This document shows, one piece after another, positions 8,308 through 18,328 of a stretch of 64,000 nucleotides of DNA. A program made the translations under genes and the position numbers. Origin of the DNA: Pleurocapsa sp. FMAR1 (GTDB lineage Bacteria > Cyanobacteriota > Cyanobacteriia > Cyanobacteriales > Xenococcaceae); contig NZ_OY762512.1 in assembly GCF_963665995.1 (NCBI RefSeq), forward strand, positions 3,844,001-3,908,000. Reading direction: 5' to 3'. The notes beneath the pieces were generated by a model that saw only the letters and a list, made by a program, of their open reading frames with translations, was not told where the DNA came from and did not search any database. Each line of letters opens with the position of its first letter. Position 1 is the stretch's first letter.

Positions 8308-9387
8308 ATGGCAGAGGTGAAACCAGTAAATCGAAACAATCAAGAAACCCCAGTCAAAAATTATTCTGGTTTTCGTCGTCAACAACTTTTGTTGTTTATT
8401 TTAGCTTCTGTGCTAATTCATAGTTTGGGCTTAGTCATCTTTGGCGTATATCAACGCTTTCATCCTATTGCTAAAGATAAACCTGAAGATAGTAAACCCA
8501 TTGAATTTGTGGTTGTTCCTCCCGAAGAATCTAGCAAAGAACCACCACCAGAAACGCAAAAAAGAGCAGCAGAAAATTCTGTTGCCGAAAAAAAAGTTGA
8601 GCCAAAGAAAACTTCTACCGATCGAGAAATCGGCGATGATACAGCCCCTCCCCCAGCATCAACTCCCTTGGAAGAATCGGCTCCTGCCCCCCAGGTAGCC
8701 TCACCTGAACCTGAACCTGAACCCGAACCAGTCGAACCTGAACCCGAACCTGAACCCGAACCCGAACCGAATTTAACTAAATTACCTAAAAACAGTCAGC
8801 CACTACTATCAAATCCAGATACTGTTTCAACCTCAAAAATAGACCCGAAACCTACATCTGAATCAGCCAAACCTGAAGCCAAATCAGAACCAGAATCATC
8901 TGTCGCCACCACTTTACCACCAAAAGAACCATCCCAAACCGTTCCCAAATCAGGTTCAGAGGCAGTTCCAAGTAATAGTGCCTCTAGTTTATTAGGTGGA
9001 GATTATAAAAAAACTCTTGCTAATGGTGGAGGAGATGCGTTTTTTAGCCCAGAAGCTTTAGCTTATAAAGATGTTCTCAATCCTTCTCAGTTAAATGCTC
9101 TCAAGGATATCGACTTGAGCGATTATTTTGCCGAGGTTAAACGGCGAGTCAAGAGCAATTGGAATCCCTCTTATGGAGCGGAAGAATATACTACCTATCT
9201 AAGCTTTAATATTGAAAAAAATGGTCAAATTACAGGACTCAGGGTAACCCAAACTTCAGGCTCAGAAAAAGTAGATCGAGAATCTTTAGATGCAGTCCAA
9301 AATTCTGCTCCTTTTGCTCCTTTGCCTCCTGAGTTTCCTTTAAAGGCGTTAGAAGTTCAATTTAGCTTTAACATTTATATCTATTAA
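8308..9387 (+). CDS. tonB: TonB-family energy transducer
   Basis: A 359-residue TonB protein. It has a short cytoplasmic N-terminus, one membrane anchor (about residues 26-47), a long periplasmic Pro/Glu spacer with Pro-Glu dipeptide runs (about residues 130-153), and a C-terminal TonB domain (about 265-359) with 'YFAEVKRRVKSNWNP' and 'SGSEKVDRESLDAVQ'. It transmits proton-motive force from ExbB/ExbD to outer-membrane siderophore or cobalamin receptors. It is the first gene of an operon with exbB 15 bp downstream and exbD after that. No receptor gene lies in the window. Confidence 0.85.
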   Translation: MAEVKPVNRNNQETPVKNYSGFRRQQLLLFILASVLIHSLGLVIFGVYQRFHPIAKDKPEDSKPIEFVVVPPEESSKEPPPETQKRAAENSVAEKKVEPKKTSTDREIGDDTAPPPASTPLEESAPAPQVASPEPEPEPEPVEPEPEPEPEPEPNLTKLPKNSQPLLSNPDTVSTSKIDPKPTSESAKPEAKSEPESSVATTLPPKEPSQTVPKSGSEAVPSNSASSLLGGDYKKTLANGGGDAFFSPEALAYKDVLNPSQLNALKDIDLSDYFAEVKRRVKSNWNPSYGAEEYTTYLSFNIEKNGQITGLRVTQTSGSEKVDRESLDAVQNSAPFAPLPPEFPLKALEVQFSFNIYIY

Positions 9388-9402
9388 AACGGGATTTAAT
9401 TT

Positions 9403-10047
9403 ATGGAAAATATACTACAGCTTTTAAAAAGTGGTGGGGTGGTTATGATTCCCTTATTAGGGCTATCAATTTACTCTGTGGCAATAATTTTAGAGCGATC
9501 GCTTTTTTGGCTGAAGATATCCCGTGGGCAAAACAGTGTAGTAAAACAACTGCTCAACCAATATCGAGAAGATTCTCAAGCAGCTAGCATCATGCTCAAA
9601 CGTCACCTCAATTTACCCATTGCCCGCATTTTTTCTGTCGCCCTGTCATTAGAGCGCTCGACACCAGAAAAATTCAAGCTGGCATTAGAAAGTGCTGCTC
9701 AAGCAGAAATACCAATCTTGAAGCGATTTAACAATTCTTTGGAAACAGTAATCGGTGTTGCGCCATTATTAGGCTTGCTGGGTACGGTTTTAGGTCTAAT
9801 CACTGCTTTATCTTCTTTAAAATTAGGTGATATAGAATCATCTCAGGCAGCAGGAGTTACAGGAGGTATTGGTACAGCTTTGATTTCTACCGCAGCAGGA
9901 TTAATTGTGGCGATCGCCACTCTCTTTTTTGCCAGTATTTTTCGAGGGCTATACCTACAGCAAATCGCCCTAATTCAAGAAGTTGGGGGACAATTGGAAC
10001 TATTTCACCTTGATAAATACGAACAGCAAGAAATTTATCGAAAATAG
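9403..10047 (+). CDS. exbB: MotA/TolQ/ExbB proton-channel subunit
   Basis: A 214-residue inner-membrane protein with three transmembrane helices (about residues 10-32, 117-138 and 155-178). It contains the family's conserved 'LETVIGVAPLLGLLGTVLGL' stretch and 'GGIGTALISTAAGLIVAI', which line the proton channel. With ExbD it energises TonB. It lies between tonB and exbD in the same orientation and is slightly shorter than enterobacterial ExbB. TolQ is the alternative name, but the TonB-type partner upstream favours ExbB. Confidence 0.87.
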   Translation: MENILQLLKSGGVVMIPLLGLSIYSVAIILERSLFWLKISRGQNSVVKQLLNQYREDSQAASIMLKRHLNLPIARIFSVALSLERSTPEKFKLALESAAQAEIPILKRFNNSLETVIGVAPLLGLLGTVLGLITALSSLKLGDIESSQAAGVTGGIGTALISTAAGLIVAIATLFFASIFRGLYLQQIALIQEVGGQLELFHLDKYEQQEIYRK

Positions 10048-10110
10048 AGGCTAAAAGCTACGTGCAATGTCACTCTGAATTTTATTGTCAAATTAACAAC
10101 AATCTAAATC

Positions 10111-10524
10111 ATGCGCTTACCTGAAGAACCAGATTTACCACCCCAAATTAATATTTTGCCGATGATCGATGTGATCTTCGCAATTTTAGTATTTTTTATT
10201 GTTTCTAGCCTCTATTTGACTCGCTCTGAAGGTTTACCCGTCAATCTGCCTGGTGCTAAAACTGCCGTAGTTCAAAAGGCTAAACAGATTACCGTAAGTT
10301 TAGACAAAGAAGGCAAGTTAACTATAGATAGTAAACCCGCTCAACTGAATCAGTTAAAAACCGAGATTGAAAAACTTATTAAAACCGAGTCAAATGCTAC
10401 GGTAATAATCAATGCTGATAAAACCGTAGAGCATGGTCAGGTAGTAGACGTAATCGATCAGCTACGGCAAATTCCTCAAGTGCAACTGGCGATCGCTGCT
10501 AAAAAAGAATCTATAGAGAATTAA
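10111..10524 (+). CDS. exbD: ExbD/TolR biopolymer transport protein
   Basis: A 137-residue protein with one N-terminal membrane helix (about residues 17-37) carrying the conserved protonatable Asp in 'NILPMIDVIFAILVFFIV'. A periplasmic domain follows, ending with 'ADKTVEHGQVVDVIDQLRQ', a typical ExbD/TolR stretch. It is the third gene of the tonB-exbB-exbD unit, 63 bp after exbB. Confidence 0.87.
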   Translation: MRLPEEPDLPPQINILPMIDVIFAILVFFIVSSLYLTRSEGLPVNLPGAKTAVVQKAKQITVSLDKEGKLTIDSKPAQLNQLKTEIEKLIKTESNATVIINADKTVEHGQVVDVIDQLRQIPQVQLAIAAKKESIEN

Positions 10525-10677
10525 AGGCTAATAGTTATGGGTTTACTAAATATGATAGATAGTCTTAAAAAGTTATCAAGTAAATAGTTATTAACAACAA
10601 ACTTTTTGCATGAATATATTTTTTCGATACTAGTTTTAAATTCCTGACTTCTGACTAGCTGCGATGGGTACACCATT

Positions 10678-10710
10678 CTGACCTCTGACCTCTGACCTCT
10701 GACCTCTGAA
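10678..10710. repeat. Heptamer tandem repeat (CTGACCT)n
   Basis: Four copies of the 7-mer CTGACCT at 10678-10705 plus a partial fifth, in the gap between exbD and the glycosyltransferase gene. Short tandem heptamers (STRR type) are well known in filamentous and related cyanobacteria. The same unit recurs at 50997-51016. The 66-codon minus-strand frame across it is not a gene. Confidence 0.75.
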
Positions 10711-10741
10711 CAGCTAATCATGAGGAAATTAAATGGAATGA

Positions 10742-12010
10742 CTATAAAACTGGCTTACCTGTAGAAACCACCTGTTCGATAATATCGGCAGCTTTACTTG
10801 CTCCCCCAGCTTGCTTAATTGCCTCTTGTAGCTTTAGAGCATTCTCTTGATAAGAATCGTCTGTTAAGACTTGCTCGATCGCTTTGCGTAGCCTCTCAAC
10901 GCTTACTTTTTTCAATGGTACTACTTCTCCTGTACCCGTCCAGGCAATCCGTGCTGCTATTCCTGGTTGGTCATTGGTGATGGGAATAGCTATCATTGGT
11001 ACACCGTTACTTAAAGATTCGAGGGTTGTATTCATGCCTGCGTGAGTTATGGTCAAAGCTGCTTTTTGTAATAGTTCTAATTGAGGTGCATAGCCAACAG
11101 CGATCGCATTTCCAGGTAATTCTGGCAGAGAGTCGGGACTAGTTCCACCGCCTAAAGCAACAACTAATTGAACATCTAAATCAACGCAGGCTTCGGCAAT
11201 CATTTGAAAAATCCAGAGCAGACGATTTTGGACAGTACCCAGCGAAGCATAAATTAGTGGTTGTCCCGTTAGTTGGTCATAGGGAAAAGAAACAGGCTCT
11301 CGACTTGCTGGGTTGCTAAAAGAGCCTGTGAAATGAAAGCAAGTTGGTAGTGTCTTTCTCGGAAATTCAAATTTCCGTGGCTGTTGGCAAATTTGAGCCA
11401 ATGAGGAATAAGATTCATTAAAATTGTTATAGGGAGATAGATTCCACTGCTGGCGGTAACCATTAATAACCTTGCGTAGAGACTTTGCTAAACTATTACG
11501 CAGTACTTTACCCAATTGATTGCGAAGAAGTCCTCGCCAAGAAGGATCGTAATCCCAAGAAGTAAAGTAGGGAGGCACATTTAAGTCTTGATTTAGCATC
11601 ATGGCACTACACACACTTATAAAAGGTATACCTAGATATTCGGCAACCGAACCTCCTTCGGGAGAAACCTGATCTACCAACAATGCTTCAATATCTGCTT
11701 TCTGAATCACTTCTGGGGCATCTCGCAAAACGGTATCTGCATAATCGGCAATCCATTGAAGTGTGTGCTTGACTGCCTTCAATCCACTGAGATTGCCTAA
11801 GTGAGTAAAAAAATCTTTGCTTGCTCCTTTGGGAAAATTAGACTTGCCAATTACCTGAAATCCCAATCCCGCTGCCTGAACCTTTGAGTGAGCATCTTCA
11901 ATGCCGATTACGGTAACGCGATGTCCTCGTTGTTTGAGTTCATAACCGAGAGTCGTCATCGGGTTAAGATGACCTGTTGCTGCTGGGCAAATAATACCAA
12001 AATGAGTCAC
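10742..12010 (-). CDS. UGT/MGT-type (GT1) glycosyltransferase
   Basis: A 422-residue GT-B enzyme of the GT1 family, which glycosylates small lipophilic acceptors such as carotenoids, sterols or macrolides. The N-terminal acceptor domain begins 'FGIICPAATGHLNPMTTLG'. The C-terminal donor-binding signature is 'ITHAGMNTTLESLSNGVPM' followed by 'PITNDQPGIAARI' (about residues 315-350). The start is GTG at 12010; no better upstream start exists and family alignment fits. Resemblance to zeaxanthin glucosyltransferase (CrtX) makes carotenoid glycosylation a reasonable guess but not proven. The gene stands alone. Confidence 0.82.
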   Translation of the reverse strand: MTHFGIICPAATGHLNPMTTLGYELKQRGHRVTVIGIEDAHSKVQAAGLGFQVIGKSNFPKGASKDFFTHLGNLSGLKAVKHTLQWIADYADTVLRDAPEVIQKADIEALLVDQVSPEGGSVAEYLGIPFISVCSAMMLNQDLNVPPYFTSWDYDPSWRGLLRNQLGKVLRNSLAKSLRKVINGYRQQWNLSPYNNFNESYSSLAQICQQPRKFEFPRKTLPTCFHFTGSFSNPASREPVSFPYDQLTGQPLIYASLGTVQNRLLWIFQMIAEACVDLDVQLVVALGGGTSPDSLPELPGNAIAVGYAPQLELLQKAALTITHAGMNTTLESLSNGVPMIAIPITNDQPGIAARIAWTGTGEVVPLKKVSVERLRKAIEQVLTDDSYQENALKLQEAIKQAGGASKAADIIEQVVSTGKPVL

Positions 12011-12077
12011 GTTATTTTTTCATGTAAAAAAATCTATTTAATTTAGTTTAAAGCTACAGTGCAAATCAATTTGTATC

Positions 12078-12172
12078 ATAATTAAATTAGCTGTTTTCAT
12101 ATCTATGTATTGGATTAGATATGAGGAAATGCGATCGCCTATCAAAATTGGAGACCAATTGCGATTACGCTG
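12078..12172. repeat. 95-bp direct repeat, copy A
   Basis: Copy A of a 95-bp sequence repeated in the same orientation at 14491-14585, with 6 differences (about 94% identity). It contains an 8-bp inverted pair CATATCTA ... TAGATATG with a 10-nt spacer and a HIP1 site. The two copies bracket the GTPase gene. Confidence 0.85.
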
Positions 12173-12201
12173 CCCATAGCCCAATCGCCTTTTTATAGAT
12201 A

Positions 12202-14430
12202 TTAATTAAACTTGAAGTCTTCTAGGTTATTTTTATTCTGTGCTTGTTTTACTGTATCAATCCATTCTTTTTTGAGTAGAGAACTAGCGTTTACTGATTC
12301 AAATTTCTCCTGCCAAATTTGAGATGCAAATTCCTGCAAGAAAATCTCCCATTCTTCTCTCATTCCTTCTGCTCTAACAACACGATCAACAAATTCTTCG
12401 ACAATTGCAAAACCTGCTTGACTAGGTTCAACTAGTATATTTTTTAGTTCTTTCTCACAATTACTAACCGCTTCTATCTGAGCCTGACAAAGATGGTGGT
12501 ATATTTTTTTTGCTTTTTCTTCATTAGAATTAGGTTGACCAAAGAAATTACTAAACAAGTCATTAAACTTATATCTAGTTCTGTCTGGAGTTAAAACATC
12601 CAAGTGCTTTCTGATACGATGCTGAATTAAGCCATGATATTGCAAGTCGAAAGTTGCTAATGTTGAAAATCCCAATTTTAAATCAGCCAAATCTTCTGGT
12701 ATTTTGCTTTCTATATCGAGTAAAAAATCAGTTCCTTCCCCTTTTGCTACGTACTTTAATTTGGCATATTCTGCTAATACATTAGACACTTGAGATTTTG
12801 ATTTATCAAGAGACTCCCTCAAAGCAATATTGAGATTTAAAAAGCGTTTTGATAATCGAGTTCTAACTTCATGTTGACATTCTGAGTAGGCACTTTCAAA
12901 TGAACCATGGCGATCGCGTTTTTTAAGAATCTGCTCGACACTGGGAACACCAGGATGATTACGACAATGTTTAATAGCTTGTATTACTGCTAACTTGAAA
13001 TTAATATCTTCGGCATCTCTATGTCGAATCATAGATCTTGTCAGCCCCTCTAGATTCTCCCTTAGTTCATTCCAAAGTTTATGAAATAGGCGAACTGAAT
13101 AACGTGACCAGTCATAGCTTGTAGCTTGTCCAAATGCAACATCAGCTTTGTCTAATTCCTCTTTAATTTGTCGCTGAAGTTCTAATAATCTATACTGGCA
13201 AGCTGAAGCATACTTATTGTCTAAAATATCAATTCTATGAGTCAAATAATCAATAACTCGATCTAAAATTGCTGTTTGTGCTTCTGTTTTGTTTGCACAG
13301 TCGCAAATGATAACGTCTTGAACATCTATATGCTGATTGGTAATATCATTTTTTAAACTAATACAGTTCTTATAATTGTCAATTGTAGCAACGTGATTGA
13401 GAACCATAAAAGACCATTCATTAATCGGCAAATCTGTCAAAGCACTGTTGGCTAAATCATAAAGATCGACATCTACTTCTGCCCAAACATCTCCCATAGA
13501 TTTGGGCATACGCATAAATAAAACTATATCAATATCCTGTCCTAAAGTTTTAATCAAACGCTCTGCGTCGCCAATCCCTGTATCTCCCAAGCCTGGCATA
13601 TCTACTAAAGAAATTTGTCCAATATCTTGGTTGGGAAATGAGCAGTAAATATCTACTTTTTTGACAGCTAAATAAGCAAAGTAAGTGCGATCGCCTTCAA
13701 CAGTGTCTTGAGCAACATATTCTCGAATTTGCTCTTTGCTAATTCGCTTAGGAACAGTTTGTGAAAAAAACTGACGATATTGATTAATATGCTGATGATA
13801 TTGACCAAGATGTTTATATTTAGCTTTGTCCAAAGCCGCTTTTACTGTGTCTATTTCTGGTAGTGGAAAATTGGCAAACGTTTCTAATGATAAAGGAACA
13901 ACACCTAAACTTAGCTGATGATAATAAGGTGCTATAACTTCATTTAAAAAAGAGTGTTCTGAATGAAAATAAACTTCAGCGTAAGTTTCTATTCCTGCAT
14001 GATGATAAATATTACTTCTTACCCCTGTACAATGTTGATCGTCACCATCAGGAATTTCGGCTTTAGACAATCCAGTCAAGCTTTGTAGCAAACGGCTTTT
14101 TCCTTGTCTAGCTCTCCCAACAACTCCAATGTTTAAAGTACGACGGGAAAAACGAGACTTTAGTTTTTCTAAAGCGTTTAATTCTGTACTGATTTGATTA
14201 ACAATTGATCTACAGTCAATATGTTCTAGTTTAGTGACAATCGTAACATCATCAACTTGTTCTAGTAACCTATCTCGTTTATCTCCAATTTCACTCACCA
14301 AATTAGACATAAAATTGAGATTATTTTGAACTGTTTCAATTTGATTGACTAATGGTTGACGCTTGGCAACAATTTGTTCAATTTGAATAGATCTTGAAAA
14401 CTTATTATTATCTGTAATCGTCTGAATCAT
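12202..14430 (-). CDS. Dynamin-like large GTPase
   Basis: A 742-residue protein with an N-terminal coiled segment (about residues 15-95), a P-loop GTPase domain with G1 'GRARQGKS' at residues 105-112 and G3 'VDMPGLGDTG' near residue 275, and a long helical C-terminal region. This is the layout of bacterial dynamin-family proteins, which bind or remodel membranes. The G4 base-recognition motif is not a clean NKxD; 'LNHVATID' near residue 345 sits where it is expected. No transmembrane helix is obvious. The gene is alone, framed by two 95-bp direct repeats. Function unknown: membrane dynamics or phage/stress response are both possible for the family. Confidence 0.7.
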   Translation of the reverse strand: MIQTITDNNKFSRSIQIEQIVAKRQPLVNQIETVQNNLNFMSNLVSEIGDKRDRLLEQVDDVTIVTKLEHIDCRSIVNQISTELNALEKLKSRFSRRTLNIGVVGRARQGKSRLLQSLTGLSKAEIPDGDDQHCTGVRSNIYHHAGIETYAEVYFHSEHSFLNEVIAPYYHQLSLGVVPLSLETFANFPLPEIDTVKAALDKAKYKHLGQYHQHINQYRQFFSQTVPKRISKEQIREYVAQDTVEGDRTYFAYLAVKKVDIYCSFPNQDIGQISLVDMPGLGDTGIGDAERLIKTLGQDIDIVLFMRMPKSMGDVWAEVDVDLYDLANSALTDLPINEWSFMVLNHVATIDNYKNCISLKNDITNQHIDVQDVIICDCANKTEAQTAILDRVIDYLTHRIDILDNKYASACQYRLLELQRQIKEELDKADVAFGQATSYDWSRYSVRLFHKLWNELRENLEGLTRSMIRHRDAEDINFKLAVIQAIKHCRNHPGVPSVEQILKKRDRHGSFESAYSECQHEVRTRLSKRFLNLNIALRESLDKSKSQVSNVLAEYAKLKYVAKGEGTDFLLDIESKIPEDLADLKLGFSTLATFDLQYHGLIQHRIRKHLDVLTPDRTRYKFNDLFSNFFGQPNSNEEKAKKIYHHLCQAQIEAVSNCEKELKNILVEPSQAGFAIVEEFVDRVVRAEGMREEWEIFLQEFASQIWQEKFESVNASSLLKKEWIDTVKQAQNKNNLEDFKFN

Positions 14431-14490
14431 TTTAGGTATCTTATTTTTTGATCAATCCTCAACCTAAGTGTTCCCAGATTAAATAAATAA

Positions 14491-14585
14491 ATAATTAAAT
14501 TAGCCATTTTCATATCTATGTATTGGATTAGATATGAGGAAATGCGATCGCCTATCAAAATCGGGGACTAATTGCGATTATGCTG
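14491..14585. repeat. 95-bp direct repeat, copy B
   Basis: Copy B of the repeat at 12078-12172, same orientation, 61 bp upstream of the GTPase start codon. The hairpin-forming core is identical in both copies. The rest of the 415-bp gap (14431-14845) holds no recognisable gene. Confidence 0.85.
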
Positions 14586-14845
14586 TATTGAATGCGAGTT
14601 GTTAGCAGAAGAGCGTTAAAAAAATTTTGGGAGCAACATTCAAATGCTCAACCTAGTCTATTGTTGTGGTATCAGTGCCTATAGCTTTATCTAGTTTTGA
14701 ATAAAAAAATACGACCAAATATTACGTTGCTCGTATTGATAATCAAGTTGATTTGTTAATTAGCTAAGAATGTTGGTTTCCTCCTAAGCTTAAATATTAA
14801 TCACGAAAATACGCCGTTTAAGCACATCAAATTTACCCAAACTAT

Positions 14846-15652
14846 TTAGCCATAAGATTCTAGTTTTTCATCGCCATTGGGCATTTTAGGCGCAAATTTT
14901 CTCAAACCTAAATACTGCTGAAATACGTTCCAAAGATATAGAGGATTAAGAATTGCGTAACGCTGCCACAATCTTTTTGGCTCTTGAATTAGACGAAAAA
15001 ACCATTCTAAACCCGCATCTTGCATCCATTTGGGAGCTTGAGGTAATGTTCCTGCATGGAAGTCAAAAGCAGCACCAACTGCCAAAATTGGTATACCTAA
15101 GAGGTTTCGATACTCATAAGCCCAGGTTTCTTGTCGGGGACAACCAAGACCTAAAAAGACGGCATTAGCTCCAGATGCTTTGATACGTTCAACCAACTCT
15201 AAACGCTCTTCTTCGGTAAGTCTTCTGAATTTAGAAGCTTCCATTCCCGCAATTTTTAATCCAGGATAAAGTTGAGCTAAATTATGAGCAAACTTGTTTA
15301 GAGTTTCTTTTTCGCTGCCATATAGATATATGCTCAAGCCTTCTTTTGTCAAAGATTCGGCTACTTTGAGAGTCAGGTTAGGACCATAAACACGGTCTGG
15401 TAGCTGCTGCTTGTATAGCCAGGACAATGCCCAACGCACAGGTTGACCGTCGGGCAGAACTAAATCTAAGCCATTTAAACGTCTGGCGTGGGTACGATCC
15501 ATAAATCCAGTCATTACGCCATGTACGGCTAAGGCACTAACGGCGCAAGGCTGTTTGTTTTTAGCCGCGGAGGTAATTTTGCAGACGGCAAACTCATAGT
15601 CTACAGCACAGACATTGATTCCTAATACTGAGTATTTTCCTTGATTAAGCAT
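14846..15652 (-). CDS. WecG/TagA/CpsF-family glycosyltransferase
   Basis: A 268-residue GT26 enzyme that adds a sugar (ManNAcA in WecG, ManNAc in TagA) to a lipid-linked precursor at the membrane's inner face. Visible family motifs are '[17 protein letters not shown]' (about residues 63-79), '[15 protein letters not shown]', '[17 protein letters not shown]' and '[20 protein letters not shown]'. Length is typical. It directly abuts the epimerase gene with no spacer (stop at 15653-15655, ATG at 15650-15652), so the two form one unit at the edge of the polysaccharide locus. Confidence 0.88.
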   Translation of the reverse strand: MLNQGKYSVLGINVCAVDYEFAVCKITSAAKNKQPCAVSALAVHGVMTGFMDRTHARRLNGLDLVLPDGQPVRWALSWLYKQQLPDRVYGPNLTLKVAESLTKEGLSIYLYGSEKETLNKFAHNLAQLYPGLKIAGMEASKFRRLTEEERLELVERIKASGANAVFLGLGCPRQETWAYEYRNLLGIPILAVGAAFDFHAGTLPQAPKWMQDAGLEWFFRLIQEPKRLWQRYAILNPLYLWNVFQQYLGLRKFAPKMPNGDEKLESYG

Positions 15653-16714
15653 TTAATTCCACCTCTCGACACCACTTTCGTAAATTTCCGCTAAAATCTG
15701 ATTGATATTGTATTTGAGTGACCAGTCTGGATAATGAGATTTAAATTTGGAAAGGTCGCTCACATACCAGATATGATCGCCACTACGATTATCTTCAGTA
15801 TATGAATAATCAAGTTTTTTGCCCGAAAGCTCTTGGGCAATGGCGATCGCCTCTAGCATTGAACAATTGCTTTCTCGTCCACCACCAATGTTGTAAACTT
15901 CCCCAACGCGAGGATTTTTGTAAAATTCGTGGAAAGCTGCAATTAAATCAGAAGAATGAATATTGTCTCTGACCTGCTTTCCCTTATAGCCATAGATTGT
16001 GTAGGGTTTGCCAATAGCCGTACATTTTACCAAGTATGCCAGAAAGCCATGTAGCTCAGTTCCAGAATGATTTGGTCCTGTTAAACAACCGCCTCTAAAG
16101 GAAGCTGTACGAATGCCAAAGTAGCGTCCATATTCCTGAACTAGAACATCTGCTGCAACTTTAGAAGCTCCAAATAAAGAGTGTTTACACTGGTCAATAC
16201 TCATGTCCTCCGATATTCCATCATAATATTTATGAGCAGAATCTATTTCCCAGCGTTTTTCTAGCTCTTTTAAAGGCAGGGCATTGGGTAGATCTCCATA
16301 TACTTTATTAGTAGATGTAAAGATAAATACTGCTTCAGGACAATATTCACGAGTTGCCTGTAAAAGATTTAACGTTCCGTTGGCATTAACCGTAAAGTCG
16401 GAAAAGGGATCGCTAGCAGCCCAGTCGTGAGAAGGTTGAGCAGCAGTATGAATTATTAAAGCAATATCTTGACCAAAATGTTGAAAGATTTCTTCGATCT
16501 TTTCGTAATCTCTTATATCTACTTCACGGTGCTGATAACTATCAATTTCTTTTTCTAACTTTTGGCGATTCCACTTCGTCGAAGCTTCTTCTCCAAAAAA
16601 GAACTTTCTCATGTCGTTGTCAATACCAACAACGTCCATTCCTAGACTGCTAAAGAATCTTACAGCTTCAGAGCCAATTAAACCCGCCGATCCAGTGACA
16701 ATTGCTACACCCAT
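15653..16714 (-). CDS. NAD-dependent nucleotide-sugar epimerase (CDP-paratose 2-epimerase-like)
   Basis: A 353-residue extended SDR. The NAD-binding '[10 protein letters not shown]' is at about residues 8-17, '[11 protein letters not shown]' near residue 90, and '[19 protein letters not shown]' near residue 131. The insertion '[18 protein letters not shown]' lies where the catalytic YxxxK is expected, so the Tyr position is Phe (codon at 16172-16174) while Lys is kept. Overall it resembles CDP-tyvelose/CDP-paratose 2-epimerases. It should supply a modified sugar for the polysaccharide made by the neighbouring genes. First gene of a unit with the WecG-type transferase. Confidence 0.78.
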   Translation of the reverse strand: MGVAIVTGSAGLIGSEAVRFFSSLGMDVVGIDNDMRKFFFGEEASTKWNRQKLEKEIDSYQHREVDIRDYEKIEEIFQHFGQDIALIIHTAAQPSHDWAASDPFSDFTVNANGTLNLLQATREYCPEAVFIFTSTNKVYGDLPNALPLKELEKRWEIDSAHKYYDGISEDMSIDQCKHSLFGASKVAADVLVQEYGRYFGIRTASFRGGCLTGPNHSGTELHGFLAYLVKCTAIGKPYTIYGYKGKQVRDNIHSSDLIAAFHEFYKNPRVGEVYNIGGGRESNCSMLEAIAIAQELSGKKLDYSYTEDNRSGDHIWYVSDLSKFKSHYPDWSLKYNINQILAEIYESGVERWN

Positions 16715-17137
16715 ATTTAACTTTAGTTTTTAACCGTTTATTTAGATTAACTACCCGACCTTTGCATAAACTTTATAATCCCCAAAGATTTATGAAGGTT
16801 TTGCGTACTTACTATTAAGTATATTTACTATCAAGGCTTTATTATGATACATGAAATTTTCTGATGTGTCGATACATAATCAGTAAAAAAACTGGCACAA
16901 AAGTTTCAAACTGAAAATACAATAGTGATATGATTGCTAGGCTTAAAAATCTAAGTTTTTAGTTGGAAAATAGACACTTTTAGTAGTAATTTACACAGCC
17001 CTTGTAGATTGATGTTGGTATTAATAGTAGACTTTAAACAGAGATCATGTTTGCATCTAGACAGATTAAGTAATTTAAGATATCTAGTTGTTTTTACGTA
17101 AGTATTTATAGTTAAAATAGGGTCAATTCGTAATTTT
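16715..17137. promoter_or_regulatory. Divergent intergenic region of the polysaccharide locus
   Basis: A 423-bp AT-rich gap between the minus-strand epimerase/WecG pair and the plus-strand glycosyltransferase run. It must hold promoters for both directions. No specific operator, hairpin or small RNA was recognised. Confidence 0.4.
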
Positions 17138-18328
17138 ATGCTTATTGGAATAATTGAAGTTAGTGAACCAAACCATTATTCGGCAGTTAATGGTCTGCTC
17201 AAAACTTATGCCAGCAATCCCCACAACGAGATCATCGTTTACACTTTGCCATCAATTAAAAAAGCTTTAGAAGAAAATGGTTTACCAGAAAATTCTAGTT
17301 TAGTAGTCTTAAACGTAAGCGAAAATCAGTCTCTAAAAAATCTGCTAAAGGATATAGAAAATACTGCTTTTGATCGGATACATATTTGTACTATGTTCGA
17401 CAACTATTCTGAGTTTGCTGGGTTCAAGCCTCAAACTAAAGAAATCTGGCTTCACGTACATCAATGTGAAGAATGGTATAACGATGACTTTAATAGAGCT
17501 ATTAATACTTTAATTCCCAGCCTTAAAAACAAGGATCAAAACAGAGAATATTCACGCATAATTGCCAGGACGGTTAGGGATTATTTAGTTTACAAACCTC
17601 TGAGAAAAAAAATATTGACCCAGTTTGATAAAAATTATCAGCTACGAATCATAGTCCATAGTCAAGGACAAAAGGAAGTTTTATTAAAGTATTCATGCCA
17701 GTCACCAATTACCGTATTTCCTTTTGCTATTTATGAGGGAATGGAAGACTTATCTGAGTCGAACCAAGTTTTAAGAATATGTATCCCTGGTGTAATTACT
17801 CAGGCAAAAAGGGATTATCTAGGGGTGTTTAAAGTTTTACAAGAAAATGCAGCAGCCTTAAGCGATCGCCTGGAACTTTATTTGTTAGGATACGTTACCG
17901 AGCGTGAACAGCCAGAAATGACAGATGCCATAGCAGACTTGCAAAACTCTGGCTACAAGGTTCTCTATCATGACTCTTTTGTTTATGGCGAAGAGTTTGA
18001 TAGGGCGATCGCCAGTTCTGATTTATTGCTTAATAACCAGTTTATTAGTAAAAACAGTACTGAGGTTTATGGCAAAACTAAAGAGTCAGGTATGATTTTT
18101 AATATGCTGAGGGCAGCTAAACCAGGGCTATTACCAAAAGAGTATAATGTAGCTTCAGAATTTAGTGACTGCACCCTATTTTTTGATAGCTATCCCCATT
18201 TAGTTGATTTAATTAAAGAAATTATTAATGATCCTCAACATTTGCAGCAGTTGAAGGCTGCTGCCAAAAAGTTATCAGTAAGCTATTTGCCCAAAAATCT
18301 TTATTCAAGATTGATTTCTGAAGATTAA
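17138..18328 (+). CDS. Putative GT-B glycosyltransferase
   Basis: A 396-residue soluble protein with two Rossmann-like halves. The second begins 'LRICIPGVITQAKRDYLGVF' (about residue 208), as in GT4-like enzymes, and later has 'FDRAIASSDLLLNNQF'. The classic E-x7-E donor motif is not clearly present; 'KTKESGMIFNMLRAAKPGL' occupies that place. Divergent glycosyltransferase is the best call, supported by its neighbours: the flippase ATG follows its stop codon with no gap. First gene of the plus-strand polysaccharide run. Confidence 0.6.
   Translation: MLIGIIEVSEPNHYSAVNGLLKTYASNPHNEIIVYTLPSIKKALEENGLPENSSLVVLNVSENQSLKNLLKDIENTAFDRIHICTMFDNYSEFAGFKPQTKEIWLHVHQCEEWYNDDFNRAINTLIPSLKNKDQNREYSRIIARTVRDYLVYKPLRKKILTQFDKNYQLRIIVHSQGQKEVLLKYSCQSPITVFPFAIYEGMEDLSESNQVLRICIPGVITQAKRDYLGVFKVLQENAAALSDRLELYLLGYVTEREQPEMTDAIADLQNSGYKVLYHDSFVYGEEFDRAIASSDLLLNNQFISKNSTEVYGKTKESGMIFNMLRAAKPGLLPKEYNVASEFSDCTLFFDSYPHLVDLIKEIINDPQHLQQLKAAAKKLSVSYLPKNLYSRLISED

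Noticed and set aside
10678-10710. Tandem repeats considered as a CRISPR array
   Set aside because: Units of 7-8 bp without spacers here and elsewhere in the window; no cas genes present.
10521-10721. 66-codon open frame on the minus strand after exbD
   Set aside because: Made largely of the CTGACCT tandem repeat and overlapping the exbD stop; low-complexity translation.
14586-14845. Gap downstream of repeat copy B searched for a small RNA or attachment site
   Set aside because: No tRNA-like fold, integrase gene or terminator could be supported.
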